Source of the DNA: an uncultured Thermomicrobiales bacterium
GTDB lineage: Bacteria; Chloroflexota; Chloroflexia; Thermomicrobiales; Thermomicrobiaceae
Reading direction: 5' to 3'
Assembly (NCBI GenBank): GCA_937891245.1
Contig: CALAGB010000309.1
Coordinates: 1 to 10,957, forward strand
Length of the DNA stretch: 10,957 nt
Shown: positions 6,645 to 10,957 of the stretch, one piece after another
How positions within the stretch are numbered: the stretch's first letter is position 1
Layout: each line of letters starts with the position of its first letter
The notes under the pieces: generated by a model
Database searches by the model: none
Told to the model about the DNA's origin: nothing
What the model saw: only the letters and a program-made list of their open reading frames with translations
Position numbers and translations under genes: made by a program

Positions 6645-7703
6645 GTGAAGATGTCCGTCGCAAGCTACCGGCCGGGCTCTTCGGTTGGGCTGGCTCAGCC
6701 AGTTGCACCGACGAGCCTGCCCATCGCCATCGATGCGATGGGTGGTGATCACGCACCCGCTGAGATCGTGGCCGGCGCCATCGACGTGGTGCGTAGCCAT
6801 GGGCTCTCGGTGACACTCGTTGGCCAGGCGTCTGAAATCGAGCCGTTGCTGACCGGTTGCGGCGATTGCCGGCGGTCGATTCAGGTTGTCGACGCACCCG
6901 AGATCGTGACGATGGAAGAACATGCGGTGGCCGCGATTCGACGGAAGTCGAAGGCATCGATCACCGTTGCCTGCCTGGAAGTGGCTGAAAAGCGCGCCTC
7001 CGCGATCGTTTCGGCCGGCCACTCGGGGGCGGTCGTCGCCTCTGCCATTTTCACGCTTGGACGCATGCCGGGAGTAGAACGTCCCGGCATCGCGGTGCCG
7101 ATCCCAACGGCGCTCAGCACGACGCCCCTCTATATTATGGATGGTGGTGGCGTCGTCGATCCACGCCCGGCACATATCGTGAAGTTCGCGTACCTGATCT
7201 ACGACTACCTGCACGATGTGGTCGGCATTGAATCCCCCAGAATCGGGTTGCTGAGCAACGGCGAAGAGGCCGGTAAAGGGACGGCGTTTGTGCGCGAGGT
7301 GCACGTGCTCCTGCAAGAATGTAACGAAGTGGGCTTTATCGGAAATATCGAGGCGAACGCGATTTCCGAAGGGGTTGTCGATGCGGTCCTCTGTGACGGC
7401 TTCAGCGGGAATCTGCTCCTGAAAGCGGCCGAAGGCACGGCGGTTATCGTTCAAAACGCGTTGCGGAACGAACTGACCGCCCGCTGGTATACGCAGTTAC
7501 TGGCCGCCGCGCTGCGCCCGGCATTCCGCAGGGCACGAAAAACGGTCGATTACCGCTCGTATGGTGGTGCCCCACTGCTCGGGGTCAATGCGCCGGTTAT
7601 CCTGGCACACGGTCGCTCGGATCGACACGCGATCGCGAACGCGATCCTTTCGGCCTCGCGTGCAACGACCACCTCGAATCGGCACTCGACGCTTCCACAT
7701 TAG
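6645..7703 (+). CDS. plsX: Phosphate acyltransferase PlsX
   Basis: PlsX transfers acyl groups from acyl-ACP to phosphate, making acyl-phosphate, which PlsY uses to acylate glycerol-3-phosphate at the start of phospholipid synthesis. It is a peripheral membrane enzyme. The protein has 352 residues. Family motifs are AIDAMGGDHAPAEIVAGA (28-45), SAGHSGAVVASA (123-134, usually SAGNTGA), GLLSNGEEAGKG (201-212), GFIGNIEANAI (230-240, usually GN[IV]EGRDI), CDGFSGNLLLKAAEG (250-264) and YGGAPLLGVNAPVILAHG (306-323). Two normally conserved motifs are thus slightly altered. About 25 residues precede the core where most homologues have about five. GTG 6645 and ATG 6651 are the only canonical starts in reach and neither has a strong Shine-Dalgarno (AAGAGAAAG lies at 6627-6635). 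The gap to gyrB is 27 nt. The usual fab/acpP neighbours are absent. Confidence 0.93.
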   Translation: MKMSVASYRPGSSVGLAQPVAPTSLPIAIDAMGGDHAPAEIVAGAIDVVRSHGLSVTLVGQASEIEPLLTGCGDCRRSIQVVDAPEIVTMEEHAVAAIRRKSKASITVACLEVAEKRASAIVSAGHSGAVVASAIFTLGRMPGVERPGIAVPIPTALSTTPLYIMDGGGVVDPRPAHIVKFAYLIYDYLHDVVGIESPRIGLLSNGEEAGKGTAFVREVHVLLQECNEVGFIGNIEANAISEGVVDAVLCDGFSGNLLLKAAEGTAVIVQNALRNELTARWYTQLLAAALRPAFRRARKTVDYRSYGGAPLLGVNAPVILAHGRSDRHAIANAILSASRATTTSNRHSTLPH

Positions 7704-7743
7704 TCGGGATCAATCGTCAGGACACCACGCGACGGGAACGTTC

Positions 7744-7788
7744 GGCCCGATGCACGTCGCGGCTTGGGACGTAAGAGGGCATCGGGCC
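7744..7788. repeat. Long inverted repeat between convergent plsX and hup
   Basis: GGCCCGATGC (7744-7753) and GCATCGGGCC (7779-7788) are perfect 10-base complements. Inside them ACGTC (7754-7758) pairs with GACGT (7768-7772), leaving a 9-nt loop and a 6-nt bulge (7773-7778). An 8-bp palindrome, GAACGTTC (7736-7743), abuts the left arm. The structure sits between two converging genes and would fold in either transcript. It is a candidate bidirectional transcription stop or mRNA 3' end. There is no U tract on either side, so it is not a classical intrinsic terminator. Confidence 0.6.
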
Positions 7789-7815
7789 ATGCCAGGTCAT
7801 ACCAAGGGGTAGAAT

Positions 7816-8097
7816 CTATTCCTCGCCTGAAACCGCGCGCTTGAGTTGCGTGCCAGGCTTGAAGCTCGGGCTCTTACGCGACGGGATCGTAATACGTTCG
7901 CCTGTCTGCGGATTGCGACCTTCGCGCGACCCGCGCTCACTAATGCGAAAGGTCCCGAACCCGGTCAGTGCTACTTCATCACCTTTGGCCAGCGCGTCTT
8001 GAATTGCGTTGAATGTCGCATTGACGACTGCCGTCACCTGCGTCTCGGGTTGATTGACACCGGCGGCAACCGTCTTGACCAGATCACTTTTTCGCAT
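7816..8097 (-). CDS. hup: HU-family histone-like DNA-binding protein
   Basis: This 93-residue DNABII protein (HU) acts as a dimer to bend and compact DNA in the nucleoid. The family signature runs over residues 46-65, beginning GFGTFRISERG and ending GRNPQT. It contains P63 at the tip of the DNA-intercalating beta-arm and is followed by KSPSFKPG (75-82). The N-terminal helix pair starts RKSDLVKTVAAG. Length and composition suit HU rather than IHF. The ATG at 8097 is preceded by GGAAGG 8 nt upstream. The gene lies 133 nt downstream of the rRNA methyltransferase on the same strand, a gap that holds a candidate promoter. It converges with plsX, sharing the inverted repeat at 7744-7788. HU together with GyrB on the opposite strand places two DNA-topology genes within this window, though in separate transcripts. 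Confidence 0.96.
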   Translation of the reverse strand: MRKSDLVKTVAAGVNQPETQVTAVVNATFNAIQDALAKGDEVALTGFGTFRISERGSREGRNPQTGERITIPSRKSPSFKPGTQLKRAVSGEE

Positions 8098-8153
8098 GTG
8101 GTTTCCCTTCCGCTCTTACTCAACACTTGGCCGCGACTACAGGCATTTTCCAG

Positions 8154-8183
8154 ACTATATAGCATGAGCCGCGCCATGAGCAA
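8154..8183 (-). promoter_or_regulatory. Candidate hup promoter with repeated heptamer in its spacer
   Basis: On the minus strand a TATATA (8161-8156), preceded by TGC (8164-8162), gives an extended -10. The overlapping TATAGT (8159-8154) is an alternative -10 hexamer. TTGCTC (8183-8178) lies 16 or 18 nt upstream as a weak -35. The predicted transcript would have a leader of roughly 50 nt before the hup ATG at 8097. Two copies of GCTCATG (minus strand; 8181-8175 and 8169-8163), 12 nt apart, occupy the spacer and overlap the -35 element. Confidence 0.4.
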
Positions 8184-8224
8184 ATACCGGCCGCGTATGT
8201 ACGCTAATTCTATCGCAAACGAGG

Positions 8225-8239
8225 ACACAATTATTGTGT
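8225..8239. repeat. AT-rich palindrome over the stop codon of the rRNA methyltransferase gene
   Basis: ACACAAT (8225-8231) and ATTGTGT (8233-8239) are perfect complements around one central base. The palindrome covers the TAA stop codon (8233-8231, minus strand). The one-base centre makes it more like a dimeric protein-binding site than an RNA hairpin. It lies about 42 bp upstream of the candidate hup -35 element. Confidence 0.4.
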
Positions 8240-9031
8240 GCGCCGTTGGCGGGCGGCCTCGAACAGAATGACGGCTCCAGCGACCGCCGCGTTGAGCGAT
8301 TCGACCCCGCCGTGCATTGGAATCGTGATGTGGCCGGTCAGATGACCGGCGGCACGATCGGAGATTCCCGTCGCTTCACTGCCCAGGATCAACGCCGACG
8401 ACAGCCGCCAATCGACCGCGTCATACACCGTTCCCTGTCCCGCTACGGCACCTAATTTTTGCGCACAGGCCGCCAGCAGTGGGTCTGGTGCGTCCCAGTC
8501 GAGCGGCCGGATCGGCAGGCGAAAATGCGCACCCATTGCCGCCCGCACGACCTTCGGCGCGTACGGATCGACCGTGCTTGGTGAGACAAAGAGCGCGTGC
8601 GCCCCGGCCGCCGCGGTGGTGCGCATGAGCGTACCGAGATTGCCCGGATCCTTGATCCCATCGGCCACGATCAAGAGGGATGCCTCGCTTCCCTGCGCGA
8701 CCGGCACTTCAGGGAAATGAAAGATGGCGACGATCCCCTGGGGCGTCTCGGTATCCGTGATCGCATCGATAACCGCCGGCGTGACCTCATGAACGACGGT
8801 TTCGCCCGTCGCACGCGTCAACACACGCTGAACGAGAGCCACGTCGATGCGATCAGCATCGAAAAAGAGGCGCTGCGGCTGGAAGCCGGCCTCGATCGCG
8901 TCTTCAAAGAGCCGGACGCCTTCGACGATAAACGCCCGCTCTCGCTGGCGCGCTTTGCGCTGTGCCAGTGAGCGGGCGAATTTCACGTGCGGGTTGTGAA
9001 TGCTCGTAAGTGCTGGTCCGACAGTCGACAC
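8231..9031 (-). CDS. TrmH/SpoU-family rRNA 2'-O-methyltransferase
   Basis: This 266-residue SPOUT-class enzyme is expected to methylate the 2'-hydroxyl of a ribose in 23S rRNA using S-adenosylmethionine. The N-terminal substrate-binding region begins at TSIHNPHVKFARSLAQRK (9-26) and runs to about residue 105, including FIVEGVRLFEDAIEAG (34-49). The knotted catalytic domain has motif 1 at 124-143 (DGIKDPGNLGTLMRTTAA, with N131 and R137), a VVRAAMGAHFRLPI segment (161-174), motif 2 LILGSEATGIS (214-223) and motif 3 IPMHGGVESLNAAVAGAV (237-254). The GTG at 9031 lies 9 nt after the rplT stop, without a clear Shine-Dalgarno, so it may depend on coupling to rplT. An rRNA methylase gene after rplT is a recurrent arrangement in bacteria and fits a role in ribosome assembly. 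The exact target nucleotide cannot be decided from sequence. Confidence 0.92.
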   Translation of the reverse strand: MSTVGPALTSIHNPHVKFARSLAQRKARQRERAFIVEGVRLFEDAIEAGFQPQRLFFDADRIDVALVQRVLTRATGETVVHEVTPAVIDAITDTETPQGIVAIFHFPEVPVAQGSEASLLIVADGIKDPGNLGTLMRTTAAAGAHALFVSPSTVDPYAPKVVRAAMGAHFRLPIRPLDWDAPDPLLAACAQKLGAVAGQGTVYDAVDWRLSSALILGSEATGISDRAAGHLTGHITIPMHGGVESLNAAVAGAVILFEAARQRRTQ

Positions 9032-9040
9032 GCGCTTCGG

Positions 9041-9394
9041 CTAGAGGTTCGACTTCGCGACGGCGGCCAGCTGGCTGAACGCCGCGGCATCGCGCACCGC
9101 GAGATCGGCCAGAACTTTGCGGTCAATTTCAACGCCGGCCTTCGAGAGTCCGTTGATGAATTTGCCGTAGGGCAGGCCATTCTGGCGCGCGGCGGCATTG
9201 ATGCGGACGATCCAGAGGCGGCGCATATCCCGCTTGCGGGTTTTGCGGTCGCGGTACTGATAGACCAATGAGCGCATGACCGCTTCGTTGGCGCGTCGGA
9301 AGAGGCGGCTCCTGGTGCCGCGAAAACCAGCGGCGTGATGCAACATCTTGGTGTGGCGGCGATGTGCCGCGACTCCACGTTTTACGCGAGCCAT
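9041..9394 (-). CDS. rplT: 50S ribosomal protein L20
   Basis: L20 (117 residues) binds 23S rRNA early in assembly of the large subunit. In several bacteria it also represses the infC-rpmI-rplT operon by binding the mRNA. The basic N-terminal extension (ARVKRGVAAHRRHTKMLHHA) is followed by the globular signature around RDMRRLWIVRINAAARQNG (55-73), YGKFINGL (76-83) and DRKVLADLAV (91-100). Length is normal. The ATG at 9394 is preceded by purine-rich GGGAGAACGGGAAAGA. The gene lies 23 nt after rpmI and 9 nt before the rRNA methyltransferase, the standard order for this operon. Confidence 0.97.
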   Translation of the reverse strand: MARVKRGVAAHRRHTKMLHHAAGFRGTRSRLFRRANEAVMRSLVYQYRDRKTRKRDMRRLWIVRINAAARQNGLPYGKFINGLSKAGVEIDRKVLADLAVRDAAAFSQLAAVAKSNL

Positions 9395-9417
9395 TCTTTC
9401 CCGTTCTCCCTCTTCAG

Positions 9418-9621
9418 CTACTTCGTACCGTACGGAAGCAGCTTCTTGAAGCGCTTGCGGTCGGACGGTGCGATCTCGAACATCTTGTCCATCGCGCGCT
9501 GGTTACGGGGCGATTTGCGACGCCGGAAATGGCTCCGCATCCCTTTCATGCGCATGATCTTGCCGGTGCCGGTTACCTTGAAGCGTCGCTGCGCACTCTT
9601 GCGCGTCTTCATCTTCGGCAT
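9418..9621 (-). CDS. rpmI: 50S ribosomal protein L35
   Basis: L35 is a 67-residue, very basic component of the large ribosomal subunit. The family start MPKMKTRKSAQRRFKVTGTG and end (RKRFKKLLPYGTK) are intact, with the central KGMRSHFRRRKS segment. The ATG at 9621 has GAGGGG about 7 nt upstream. It lies between infC (32-nt gap) and rplT (23-nt gap) on the same strand, as in most bacteria. Confidence 0.97.
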   Translation of the reverse strand: MPKMKTRKSAQRRFKVTGTGKIMRMKGMRSHFRRRKSPRNQRAMDKMFEIAPSDRKRFKKLLPYGTK

Positions 9622-9653
9622 GTTGCGTCCCCTCGTCTCACGTCCGCGAAGGC

Positions 9654-10214
9654 TCAGGCTTCCGCGGCTTCTTCTTCGGGCTGGTCGGCGTCACGGGCCG
9701 GCTTGCTCGGACTCAACGTCATGACCATCGTGCGGCCCTCAATGTGTGGGGCCTGTTCCACGATTCCGACATCGCCCAGCTGCTGAGCGACGCGCTCGAG
9801 GAGGCCCTTGCCAATGTCCTGGTGGGCCATTTCGCGGCCACGAAACAGGACGCTCAGCTTCACCTTGTGACCATCATCCAAGAAGCGGGCGGCTTGTCGA
9901 CCCTTCGTTTCCAGATCGTGACCATCGATCTTGGGCCGGAGTCGAATCTCTTTGAGCTCAACCGTCTTTTGTCGCTTGCGCGATTCACGCTCGCGACGGC
10001 TCTCTTCGTAGCGAAACTTGCCATAATCCATCAAGCGACAAACCGGTGGCACGGCGTTCGGTTGCACCTCAACGAGATCGAGCCCCCGCTCCCGCGCCAT
10101 TTCCATAGCGTCACGCGTACGCACGATACCGACGTGGTTGCCTTCTTCGTCAATCAGGCGAACTTCGGGGATCCGAATTCGTTCGTTGACTCGTGCAGGT
10201 CTTGATGTGCTGAT
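9654..10214 (-). CDS. infC: Translation initiation factor IF-3, probable ATC start
   Basis: IF-3 (186 residues from the ATC at 10214) binds the 30S subunit, keeps it apart from 50S and checks start-codon/initiator-tRNA pairing. The N-domain (about 9-78) opens with RVNERIRIPEVRLIDEEGNH (8-27) and holds VCRLMDYGKFRYEE (58-71). A charged linker follows, then the C-domain with LKEIRLRPKIDGHDLETK (87-104) and VLFRGREMAH (122-131). The acidic tail is PEEEAAEA. The conserved N-terminus shows that translation must start upstream of the first in-frame GTG (10124), which would delete NERIRIPEVRLID. No ATG, GTG or TTG occurs in frame between 10124 and the Shine-Dalgarno. GGGAGG (10225-10220) lies 5 nt before an ATC at 10214-10212, so ATC is the best start. 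infC starts at AUU in E. coli, and AUC has been reported in Myxococcus, where the rare codon allows autoregulation. Confidence 0.93.
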   Translation of the reverse strand: MSTSRPARVNERIRIPEVRLIDEEGNHVGIVRTRDAMEMARERGLDLVEVQPNAVPPVCRLMDYGKFRYEESRRERESRKRQKTVELKEIRLRPKIDGHDLETKGRQAARFLDDGHKVKLSVLFRGREMAHQDIGKGLLERVAQQLGDVGIVEQAPHIEGRTMVMTLSPSKPARDADQPEEEAAEA

Positions 10215-10225
10215 GGAAGCCTCCC
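10212..10225 (-). promoter_or_regulatory. Strong ribosome binding site pointing at an ATC start codon (infC)
   Basis: On the minus strand GGGAGG (10225-10220), a CTTCC spacer (10219-10215) and ATC (10214-10212) have the geometry of a translation start. There is no canonical start codon in any position the Shine-Dalgarno could serve. IF-3 normally discriminates against such codons, so this site is a likely autoregulatory element. Confidence 0.75.
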
Positions 10226-10238
10226 GTGAAATATACAG

Positions 10239-10272
10239 AGCCGCACCACCGACGACCGTGCCTGGTGCGGCT
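10239..10272 (-). promoter_or_regulatory. Leader hairpin upstream of infC
   Basis: AGCCGCACCA (minus strand, 10272-10263) and TGGTGCGGCT (10248-10239) form a perfect 10-bp GC-rich stem with a 14-nt loop (10262-10249). It lies in the predicted infC leader, between the promoter and the Shine-Dalgarno, which begins 13 nt after the stem. No U tract follows, so it is not a simple terminator. Leaders of infC-rpmI-rplT operons in other bacteria carry L20-binding RNA structures. Whether this stem is one cannot be decided by eye. Confidence 0.6.
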
Positions 10273-10292
10273 AGGAATCAGTATCGTCTGAA

Positions 10293-10322
10293 ATCGTAGC
10301 ATAGACGCGGAGGTCCGGTCAA
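10293..10322 (-). promoter_or_regulatory. Promoter of the infC-rpmI-rplT operon
   Basis: On the minus strand TTGACC (10322-10317; one mismatch to TTGACA) is followed after 18 nt by TACGAT (10298-10293), which is preceded by TGC, an extended -10. Transcription would begin near 10286, giving a leader of about 70 nt that contains the hairpin at 10239-10272. The spacing is one longer than ideal, offset by the TGn element. Confidence 0.6.
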
Positions 10323-10367
10323 TCTCGACCGACCCGTTTTTGGGGCATTGCCAACGCAAAAAAGAGC

Positions 10368-10957
10368 CTACGGCCGCTGGTAAATCTTGACGTCGCCGGA
10401 TTCGAAGACGAGCGGCCAACCGAGTTGACCAAGTTGTCGGAGGCCTTGGGCCGAATAGGGTGCTCCGCCGTCGCACTGCGCCCCGTATCCGTTCTGTTCG
10501 ATGGGACCGTCGATGATGTAGGTGACATCGTATTTGTCGAGCAGGCTCCGCGCCTGAGGCGACGTCGGATCGTTGTAGATTGTCGCGACATCGGCCTTGC
10601 GCTGGGCGATCTCGCTGGAGATCGTCGGATCCCCCAAGCGCCACTGATACTCGTGGAACTGCCATCCGAGCGGCACCGGCAAGCCGGTACCCATCGAGAA
10701 AAGATTATCCGGCATGACGCCGTCCTCGCCATACGAACAGCCCGGCGCTTCCAGCAGGTGGTTACTTGGAGACGCGTGCTTGTTGAGCCAGGTAATCGCT
10801 GCCGCTTCGTCCGGTGCGCCTTGATGCAGATAGGCGAGCCCGTCGAGACCGTTGAAATGAGAGAAACCATTGGTCCAATGATAGGACGAGATCGGCGGAT
10901 AAAGCGCCGCGCCGAGGATGATGACGGCGATCGGAAGAGCTGCGGCTGACGCGTAGA
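10368..10957 (-). CDS. C-terminal part of a DUF2298 (Chlor_Arch_YYY) membrane protein (partial)
   Basis: The frame is open from the right edge (first full codon at 10955) to a TAG at 10370-10368, giving the last 195 residues of a larger protein. It begins with the end of a hydrophobic segment (ASAAALPIAVIILGAALYPP). An extracytoplasmic-looking domain follows: FNGLDGLAYL, then DEAAAITWLNKHA, HLLEAPGCSY, TGLPVPLGWQFHEYQWRLGD, VATIYNDP and LLDKYDVTYIIDGPIEQNGY, ending KIYQRP. The pattern of an acidic DG..YL, WL, a LEA..SY segment, and GW..HE.QWR followed by Y.V.Y matches the C-terminal region of large multi-pass DUF2298 proteins in Chloroflexi and archaea. Their function is unknown, and they resemble GT-C glycosyltransferases. 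The start lies beyond the window. Six Ts on the minus strand follow shortly after the stop, with only a weak hairpin before them. Confidence 0.8.
   Translation of the reverse strand, partial: YASAAALPIAVIILGAALYPPISSYHWTNGFSHFNGLDGLAYLHQGAPDEAAAITWLNKHASPSNHLLEAPGCSYGEDGVMPDNLFSMGTGLPVPLGWQFHEYQWRLGDPTISSEIAQRKADVATIYNDPTSPQARSLLDKYDVTYIIDGPIEQNGYGAQCDGGAPYSAQGLRQLGQLGWPLVFESGDVKIYQRP

Noticed and set aside
6636..7454. 272-codon minus-strand open frame inside plsX
   Set aside because: It is antisense to the conserved PlsX sequence and its translation shows no protein family pattern.
7789..7815. TAGAAT-like -10 element on the plus strand before the hup 3' end
   Set aside because: No -35 or plus-strand gene follows; it is probably coincidental in the short intergenic gap.
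9654..10124. infC starting at the first canonical start, GTG 10124
   Set aside because: This removes the conserved IF-3 N-terminal strand and signature; the conserved sequence continues in frame up to the ATC at 10214.
10341..10368. Possible terminator after the DUF2298 gene (six Ts on the minus strand after the stop)
   Set aside because: Only a 3-bp stem could be drawn before the T run, which is too weak to annotate as a terminator.

Overview
The window (about 59% GC by eye) is a stretch of ordinary bacterial chromosome carrying housekeeping genes. Several features suggest a Chloroflexota bacterium, probably of the Thermomicrobia/Sphaerobacter kind. These are a 12-TM actinobacterial-style RodA/FtsW followed by a class B penicillin-binding protein, a small Zincin_1-type metallopeptidase, and the C-terminus of a DUF2298 (Chlor_Arch_YYY) membrane protein, a family found mainly in Chloroflexi and archaea. 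This placement is inference; no rRNA is present.

Left half, plus strand. Positions 1-91 hold the probable tail of an unidentified upstream gene. It is followed by a cell-wall pair: a SEDS glycosyltransferase (129-1436) whose stop overlaps the start of its partner transpeptidase (1433-3112). A rho-independent terminator (3166-3196) closes this unit. A new unit starts from an extended -10 promoter near 3275-3283 and contains a Zincin_1 metallopeptidase (3314-3685), an unrecognised multi-pass membrane protein (3686-4690), gyrB (4704-6617) and plsX (6645-7703). The genes abut or are separated by short gaps, so they are probably co-transcribed.

Right half, minus strand. The translation operon reads infC (10214-9654), rpmI (9621-9418), rplT (9394-9041) and a SpoU/TrmH rRNA methyltransferase (9031-8231), followed by hup (8097-7816), which probably has its own promoter. 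plsX and hup converge on a 112-nt gap containing a strong, U-run-free inverted repeat (7744-7788). Upstream of infC there is a sigma70-like promoter, a 10-bp perfect hairpin in the leader, and a GGGAGG Shine-Dalgarno that points at an ATC codon. infC therefore appears to start at a non-canonical codon, as infC does in several bacteria where IF3 regulates itself. The minus-strand DUF2298 gene (10957-10368) enters from the right edge.

I found no mobile element, CRISPR array, tRNA or rRNA, and no clear new multi-gene system. The points most worth a second look are the ATC start and hairpin leader of infC, the three-TM N-terminus of the penicillin-binding protein, the metallopeptidase and membrane protein gene pair in front of gyrB, the palindromic or repeated sites around hup, and a marked excess of the hexamer CGATCG.
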